Shown here in pieces: positions 6,107 to 10,235 of a stretch of DNA of 10,235 nt (the first letter of the stretch is position 1; every line of letters starts with the position of its first letter). The stretch lies in NCBI GenBank assembly GCA_025352185.1, contig JANXTV010000476.1:1-10235 (forward strand). The letters run 5' to 3'. The notes beneath the pieces are model-generated. The model ran no database searches. It saw only the letters and a list, made by a program, of their open reading frames with translations, and was not told where the DNA came from. This stretch comes from Oligoflexia bacterium (GTDB lineage Bacteria; Bdellovibrionota; UBA1018). The position numbers and the translations under genes are program-made.

Positions 6107-7843
6107 CTAACCGAAAGTAAATGCAAACGCCTGGGCGCCCGGACCGAGGAATTCAATTTCAAACGTGTGTTCGACTCCGGATTCTCCCTCGGGTTGGCGG
6201 ATGAGTTGGTAGAGCCGCTGGTCGGTGAGCGTCCCCTGCCCGGCCGTATCGGTATCGAGTCCGTGGGATTTACCGGGCGATTTTCCGTCGATCGTGACTC
6301 GAAAGAGTACCCTCTTCTCCGTCGCGCCGGGACCCAGTACGAGGTGGAGATCCCGGGCGCGGAAATGAAAGCGAATTTTCGCGTGGGCCCGAACGGCCGT
6401 GGCCGAAGATTCCTCGAACTTCCAAGCGCCGTCGACCGTCCATTCATTCAGAGCGAGATCGCTCGCCGCGCGGTACGTTTCCGTCTCATCCTCCCGAAGG
6501 GCGGGGGTGAGTTTTAAATTTTTACCCCGGTCGTATCCGAGGTAAGTCTCGGGACTCGCGGCGTCCGTTGCCCCGGATGCTTCGATACTCGCCGCTCCCC
6601 GGACGGCTTCCCGAACCCCGGCGGAGGCTAAACTTCCGTCGACGGGTTTTCCGTCTTCGGCGAGTAGACTTCGGATCGTCGCTTCCGATGCTTCGTATTC
6701 CCCCTCGCCGTGGTGGCTATGCCGAAGCACTCCCTGACGGTCGAAAAAATAGTGGGCGGGCCAATATTCGTTTTTAAATGCGTTCCAAACTCCGAATTCA
6801 TTATCGAGCGTCACCGGATACTTTATTCCGAGCTCCTTCACCGCCGCCGCGACGTTTTTTTCATCCCGTTCAAATGCGAACTCGGGTGCGTGCACTCCGA
6901 TCACGACGAGCCCACGGTCCGCATACTTTTCGGACCAGGCTTTTAGGTACGGGAGCGTCCGCAGACAGTTAATGCAGGAGTAGGTCCAGAAATCGATGAG
7001 GACGACTTTTCCTTTCAGGTCGGCGGCACTTAAGCCGGCCGAGTTTAACCAGGTGCCCGACCGGCTAAGGTCGGTGAGTCGGCCGGGAGAACTTTCCGAA
7101 AGCGTACGCCCTGCCTCTTTCGGGTGAAAAAGTTCGACGAGCTTCTGTTCGACCTTTTCGGTTTGGAAACGCGAAAGTTTCGTGAGGAGAACGCGGTCCC
7201 AGTTTAGTCCGACGGAGAGAACTCCGAGCAGCACTGCGGTACCGAGGACGCGGCGAACTATACGTTCCGCGCCGAGCGTTTTCTTCATCACTCCGAAAAA
7301 TTTTCCCCCGGCCGCGAGCGCACCCATCAGCGAAGTCGCCGCGCCGAGGGCGTAGGCAAAGAGAAAACCGGCCGCCTGGGTGGTTCCACCTTGGGAAGCG
7401 GCCCCCGTCAGAATTAGCCCGAGGATCGGACCTGCGCACGGGGCCCAGAGGAGCCCGGTCGCGGCGCCCAGTACGAGCGAATGAGAAAACCCATTCCCGG
7501 ATTCACCGTTCATTTTTGGAACGGAGAGGCGACTGCCGAGTCGGGTGACCGGGGTGAAAAGAACTTCGATCAAATGAGGAAAAATCAGGGAAAGTCCGAA
7601 GAAAGCCATCAGCGCGAGCGCGATCCATCTTCCCCATTGGTTTGCCGCTACGACCCACGCGCCGCCCGCTACCGCGAGGAGGGCGACACCCGTAAAGGTT
7701 AAAATCATCCCCAGGAGGAGCGGCAACCCACTCTGGCGAAAGGGTTGCCCCGACTTCGAGAAGACGAACGGGAGAACGGGCAGGATGCACGGGCTTAAGA
7801 TCGTCAGCAGCCCACCCAGATACGATAAGATCCACAGCAGCAT
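6107..7843 (-). CDS. dipZ: DipZ-like CcdA-thioredoxin fusion protein
   Basis: A 578-residue membrane thiol-disulfide protein with three parts. Residues 1-215 form a CcdA/DsbD-type transporter with about six membrane segments and the paired cysteines C19 (SPCILPVLPF) and C136 (APCAGPILG), which carry electrons from cytoplasmic thioredoxin across the membrane. Residues about 250-400 form a TlpA-like thioredoxin domain: VLIDFWTYSCINCLRTLPYL with C290 and C293, and the cis-proline P362 in EYWPAHY. Residues about 430-578 begin SPETYLGYDRG and form the beta-rich, carbohydrate-binding-module-like domain typical of DipZ (compare Mycobacterium Rv2874). Its likely job is to deliver reducing power to envelope proteins. 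ATG 7843 has GAGGG about 7 nt upstream, unlike the sigma and DUF1223 genes. It carries a SigF-type promoter and is divergent from the S1 gene. Domain assignment is firm; the substrates are unknown. Confidence 0.92.
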   Translation of the reverse strand: MLLWILSYLGGLLTILSPCILPVLPFVFSKSGQPFRQSGLPLLLGMILTFTGVALLAVAGGAWVVAANQWGRWIALALMAFFGLSLIFPHLIEVLFTPVTRLGSRLSVPKMNGESGNGFSHSLVLGAATGLLWAPCAGPILGLILTGAASQGGTTQAAGFLFAYALGAATSLMGALAAGGKFFGVMKKTLGAERIVRRVLGTAVLLGVLSVGLNWDRVLLTKLSRFQTEKVEQKLVELFHPKEAGRTLSESSPGRLTDLSRSGTWLNSAGLSAADLKGKVVLIDFWTYSCINCLRTLPYLKAWSEKYADRGLVVIGVHAPEFAFERDEKNVAAAVKELGIKYPVTLDNEFGVWNAFKNEYWPAHYFFDRQGVLRHSHHGEGEYEASEATIRSLLAEDGKPVDGSLASAGVREAVRGAASIEASGATDAASPETYLGYDRGKNLKLTPALREDETETYRAASDLALNEWTVDGAWKFEESSATAVRAHAKIRFHFRARDLHLVLGPGATEKRVLFRVTIDGKSPGKSHGLDTDTAGQGTLTDQRLYQLIRQPEGESGVEHTFEIEFLGPGAQAFAFTFG

Positions 7844-7865
7844 AAATGACCCTCTTTCCCATTAC

Positions 7866-7890
7866 TTCGGACTTCGGGGGAAAAGGTTAC
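7866..7890 (-). promoter_or_regulatory. ECF (SigF/ECF16-type) promoter of the dipZ-like gene
   Basis: On the minus strand GTAACC at 7885-7890, then 15 nt, then CGAA at 7866-7869. This is the third copy with identical spacing; GTAACCTT is shared by all three. 22 nt separate CGAA from ATG, leaving room for a short leader with the GAGGG ribosome-binding site. Confidence 0.78.
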
Positions 7891-7929
7891 TCCCTGGGCA
7901 CGCCAAGGTTACTCTCCCCCGGGCACGCC
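7883..7929. repeat. Imperfect tandem repeat carrying a second -35-like element
   Basis: Two adjacent copies of a unit beginning AAGGTTACTC and ending GGGCACGCC (plus strand): 7883-7904 (22 bp) and 7905-7929 (25 bp, with three extra pyrimidines). Each contains GGTTAC, the complement of the -35 GTAACC. The copy nearer dipZ is the working -35; the distal one (7907-7912) has no CGAA at the right distance. It may be a duplication remnant or an operator. Confidence 0.7.
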
Positions 7930-7993
7930 GCGGCGGTTCCACCACTGACTCCGTTCCCCGGTCGTTAAAAAGGAGCCAGGTCGATTCTAGGGC

Positions 7994-8022
7994 TTGCCCG
8001 TGCGTGACCGCCGCCCTATTCT
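7994..8022 (+). promoter_or_regulatory. Probable housekeeping promoter of the S1 gene
   Basis: TTGCCC (7994-7999), a 17-bp spacer, then TATTCT (8017-8022). The start codon is 8 nt further on, so the transcript would begin about at the ATG. There is no Shine-Dalgarno in the interval, which fits leaderless initiation. Confidence 0.5.
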
Positions 8023-8030
8023 CTCCCGAC

Positions 8031-9380
8031 ATGACTAAAACCCAGGCTAAGCAAATTAAGGCTGATTATTTCGACGAATTTAACACCGAGGACGAGGACC
8101 TGGAGAGTAAGTCCGGGGCGGAACCCGGCGAAGATTTCGCGGCCATGCTCGGTGAGTCCTTTAAGACCGCCTCGAAAAAATTAAAAGTCGGCGATAAGAT
8201 TCGCGGAAAAATTCTCGTCCTCGGATCCGAAGACGTTTACGTCTCGACGGGAACTCAGCACGACGGCGTCATTCGCCGGATGGATCTTCTCGATAAGGAT
8301 GGAAACTGCCCCTATAAACGCGACGACGTGATCGAACTCTACGTCACCCTCGTGAAAGGGACGGAGATTCGCCTTTCGAAAAATGCGACTGACCGAAATA
8401 AAGCGGAAGACTTAAAAGAAGCGTACGAGAATAATCTCCCGATCCCGGGCCGGATCGTCGAACTCTGTAAGGGCGGCGTCCGCGTAAATATTAAAGGTAA
8501 AATCGCCTTCTGCCCGATCAGCCAAATCGACTCGAAACATATCGAATCTGCCGACGAGTACGTCGGGAAAAGTTTTGATTTTAAAATCACCTCGATCACC
8601 GAAGGCGGACGAAATATCGTCGTCTCGCGCCGGAAGCTGCTCGATACCGAACGCGACGTCGGCACGACGTCATTCCTCGCCGAGAAGAAAGACGGCGACA
8701 TCGTTACGGGTAAGGTCACCCGGTTTGAACCGTTCGGCGCATTCGTCGAACTCTCTCCCGGCGTCGACGGACTGGTCCACATCTCCGAAATCGCCTGGTC
8801 CCGAATCGGGGATCCCGCCGAAGTGCTAAGGCTCGGCCAGGAAGTGACCGTAAAAATCTTAAAACGCGAACTCGTGAACGGTCGCGCGAAAATTTCTCTC
8901 TCGATAAAACAGGTCACCCCGAAGGAAGAAAAACCAGTGGGCGCATCGTCCGCGAGCTGGAACGGCACGCCGAGCCTCGCGGTCGGAAAAGATGGAAAGA
9001 GTTTTAGCACGGGCTCCGCGCCGCTCCCGAAAGACGATCCTTGGGCGAAGCTCGCCGTGGGCCAGACTTACACCGGCACGGTAAATCGAAAGGAACCTTA
9101 CGGACTCTTCGTTCAGCTCGAACCGGGAATCACTGGTCTCCTCCATAAGTCACGAACATTCAGTGAGAGCGGAGCGAGTGAATTTAACTTCGATAAGACC
9201 CGGGTCGGTGAATCCATCCCCGTTCAGATCGTGGAAATTCGAATCGGCGAACGCCAGATCTCTTTAGGACTGCCGCGTGATCCGAGTGAAGACGACTGGA
9301 AGACCCATAAGCAAGATGCGGCGCCCGCTTTCGGAACCCTCGGGGACCGAATGAAAGCCGCCCTCACGAAGAAGAAGTAA
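8031..9380 (+). CDS. S1 RNA-binding protein with four S1 domains (ribosomal protein S1-like)
   Basis: A 449-residue cytoplasmic protein. An acidic N-terminal tail (about 10-40) is followed by four S1 (OB-fold) domains: about 50-118, 135-203, 221-294 (KVTRFEPFGAFVELSPGVDGLVHISE is the most canonical) and 340-414. A Ser/Gly/Pro-rich linker (295-335) precedes domain 4. Domain 2 has the FCPISQID motif seen in S1-type proteins, and the C-terminus ends in FGTLGDRMKAAL, a tail I associate with four-domain S1 proteins. E. coli S1 has six domains and 557 residues, so this is a shorter relative; it may be the organism's only S1 or an accessory RNA-binding protein. The frame is open 82 codons further upstream, but that part is low-complexity and overlaps the dipZ start region, so I chose ATG 8031, next to a promoter-like -10. 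No Shine-Dalgarno is present. Confidence 0.88.
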   Translation: MTKTQAKQIKADYFDEFNTEDEDLESKSGAEPGEDFAAMLGESFKTASKKLKVGDKIRGKILVLGSEDVYVSTGTQHDGVIRRMDLLDKDGNCPYKRDDVIELYVTLVKGTEIRLSKNATDRNKAEDLKEAYENNLPIPGRIVELCKGGVRVNIKGKIAFCPISQIDSKHIESADEYVGKSFDFKITSITEGGRNIVVSRRKLLDTERDVGTTSFLAEKKDGDIVTGKVTRFEPFGAFVELSPGVDGLVHISEIAWSRIGDPAEVLRLGQEVTVKILKRELVNGRAKISLSIKQVTPKEEKPVGASSASWNGTPSLAVGKDGKSFSTGSAPLPKDDPWAKLAVGQTYTGTVNRKEPYGLFVQLEPGITGLLHKSRTFSESGASEFNFDKTRVGESIPVQIVEIRIGERQISLGLPRDPSEDDWKTHKQDAAPAFGTLGDRMKAALTKKK

Positions 9381-9392
9381 GAGCCTAGGCGA

Positions 9393-9917
9393 TTACCGAA
9401 ATGCGCACTCGAAGCCATGCCGAAAGGCATCATCGGTGCTGTCCAGGGCCTTCACGCTGTAAACTCCGTCCCCCTTATCAAGCGACACCGTGAGCGACCA
9501 CACCGAATATTTATCGGTAGGATCGGTACGTTTGGGCTCGACCGTTAGGGAGAGATATCCGACATTCGCCTTCGCGGTCGTTTCATCTTCACGGGCGGGT
9601 GCGTACGCAAACCGAACGCCTTCAAACCGGGCGTTTTTATAAAGGGGGACGTAGCCCACATTTACCGAATAGATCGAATTTCCGGGGGAACTTTCGACGG
9701 TCACTTCGCAGGGTTCGGTGGTCACCTGCCGGCTCTCGATATCGACTCTTTTTCCGGAGTATTTTCCGACCGGTAATTTCGCCTCGATCTGAGCGAGCAC
9801 CTCACGGACATCGGTTTGAGTCGCGATCCCGCGCTTCGATCCTGGCGCCGTCGAACATGCCGTCAGCGTAAGAAATGGAAGCGCGAAAAGAGCCAACCCG
9901 ATTCTAAATTTTCGCAT
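9393..9917 (-). CDS. Small lipoprotein of unknown function
   Basis: A 174-residue protein that I do not recognise beyond its signal. MRKFRIGLALFALPFLTLTAC ends in the lipobox L18-T19-A20-C21, so it should be lipidated at C21. Serine at position +2 would favour the outer membrane under the E. coli sorting rule. The mature part appears to be mainly beta-strands, with two further cysteines: one in TTEPCEV and one in GFECAFR at the C-terminus. They could form a disulfide. I chose ATG 9917 over the longer frame (from 10004) because the lipoprotein signal begins exactly there and GGGGGAG lies 7 nt upstream. It converges on the S1 gene with only 12 bp between the stop codons and is divergent from the MBL-fold gene. 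Lipoprotein nature is confident; the role is unknown. Confidence 0.85.
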   Translation of the reverse strand: MRKFRIGLALFALPFLTLTACSTAPGSKRGIATQTDVREVLAQIEAKLPVGKYSGKRVDIESRQVTTEPCEVTVESSPGNSIYSVNVGYVPLYKNARFEGVRFAYAPAREDETTAKANVGYLSLTVEPKRTDPTDKYSVWSLTVSLDKGDGVYSVKALDSTDDAFRHGFECAFR

Positions 9918-10069
9918 GAATAGTCTCCCCCAGGGATGATGACGGGCCGAATCCGAACTAGCAACCGTCGAGATTTTGACCCGGGGTTTTGCCCCGCTCG
10001 GCATAGATTCGAATGTTCGGGTCGTCGAAACTTTTTCGGTTAGAGGAGAATATTAGGTAAGCTCATCCC
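9918..10069. other. Divergent intergenic region between the lipoprotein and MBL-fold genes
   Basis: This 152-bp gap should hold promoters for both flanking genes. On the plus strand TTCGGT (10035-10040), 17 bp, TAAGCT (10058-10063) is a weak candidate ending 6 nt before the MBL ATG. A GAGGAG at 10043-10048 is too far away (21 nt) to serve as its ribosome-binding site. An inverted repeat CGGGG-TTTTG-CCCCG lies at 9982-9996. No SigF-type promoter with correct spacing is present. Confidence 0.35.
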
Positions 10070-10235
10070 ATGGCACTCGGCGTACCGACAGGAACCGAAC
10101 TCACCTGGTTAGGAACCGCGGGATTCACCGTGCGTTCGAAGCTTGGTCGAATCGCGTTCGATCCGTTTCTTTCTCGCTCGGGCGCGGCGGCTCCGTCACC
10201 GTTTAAGCCCTCCGACTTTTCGGACATCGAATCGA
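10070..10235 (+). CDS. MBL-fold metallo-hydrolase, N-terminal part
   Basis: The frame starts at ATG 10070 and runs off the right edge with 55 residues visible. ELTWLGTAGFTVRS (residues 10-23) followed by GRIAFDPFLSR (26-36) is the typical N-terminal beta-hairpin of UlaG-like metallo-beta-lactamase-fold hydrolases, where W-L-G-x-A-G-F and D-P-F-L-S-R precede the metal-binding HxHxDH motif. That motif would be outside the window, so activity and substrate cannot be judged. No signal peptide is visible, so it is probably cytoplasmic. There is no Shine-Dalgarno at a useful distance. The fold call is fairly good; no function is assigned. Confidence 0.75.
   Translation, partial: MALGVPTGTELTWLGTAGFTVRSKLGRIAFDPFLSRSGAAAPSPFKPSDFSDIES

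Noticed and set aside
7785..8030. 82-codon N-terminal extension of the S1 gene
   Set aside because: It is Arg/Ser/Pro-rich, overlaps the dipZ start on the other strand and contains both the dipZ promoter and the S1 promoter; the acidic S1-type N-terminus begins at ATG 8031.
9918..10004. 29-codon extension of the lipoprotein
   Set aside because: It would bury the lipoprotein signal peptide; ATG 9917 has a good Shine-Dalgarno and starts the signal exactly.
10005..10020. LexA/SOS-like box around GAACATTCGAAT
   Set aside because: The two halves do not form the GAAC-N4-GTTC palindrome, and neither neighbour is a DNA-damage gene.
10014..10042. CTAACC followed by CGAAC on the minus strand upstream of the lipoprotein
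   Set aside because: The -35 has a mismatch and the spacer is 18 nt, unlike the strict 15 nt of the three promoters; it is also about 100 nt from the start codon.

Overview
The window reads as chromosomal sequence from a GC-rich Gram-negative bacterium. It encodes exported proteins, a lipoprotein with a clear lipobox, a FecR-type periplasmic domain and an ECF sigma factor paired with an NrsF-type membrane anti-sigma factor. That last pairing is best known from Proteobacteria. Several proteins are divergent enough that I would not name a genus; a deep-branching lineage (Bdellovibrionota, another former 'delta' group, or a GC-rich spirochaete relative) is possible but unproven. There are no mobile elements, CRISPR arrays, tRNAs or rRNAs, and no gene-free gap exceeds 190 bp.

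Layout. The left edge holds the 3' end of a PPK2-type polyphosphate kinase (+ strand). It converges on, and overlaps by 15 bp, a tightly packed minus-strand operon read right to left: coaBC, a FecR-domain exported protein, a small unrecognised exported protein, and rlmC. Its junctions are a 2-nt gap, a 1-nt TAATG overlap and a 4-nt GTGA overlap. To its right, still on the minus strand, lies a stress or redox block: a dipZ-like CcdA-thioredoxin fusion (6107-7843), an ECF sigma factor (5451-6035), an NrsF/DUF1109 anti-sigma factor (4780-5454, ATGA overlap with the sigma gene) and a DUF1223 thioredoxin-like exported protein (3972-4736). On the plus strand, divergent from dipZ, is a four-domain S1 RNA-binding protein (8031-9380). 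A small lipoprotein gene converges on it (9393-9917). The right edge holds the start of an MBL-fold hydrolase (+ strand).

How it works together. The most informative signal is a shared promoter, GTAACCTT-N13-CGAA (equally GTAACC-N15-CGAA). It occurs with identical spacing upstream of the sigma gene, the DUF1223 gene and the dipZ-like gene, and nowhere else that I found in the window. It closely resembles the promoter I recall for Caulobacter SigF. This suggests a compact local regulon: NrsF, with two conserved cysteines, holds the sigma factor at the membrane. On release, the sigma factor transcribes its own operon and two envelope thiol-redox proteins. Three of the inferred promoters (sigma gene, DUF1223, S1) end so close to the start codon that the mRNAs would be leaderless or nearly so, while genes inside operons carry recognisable Shine-Dalgarno sequences.
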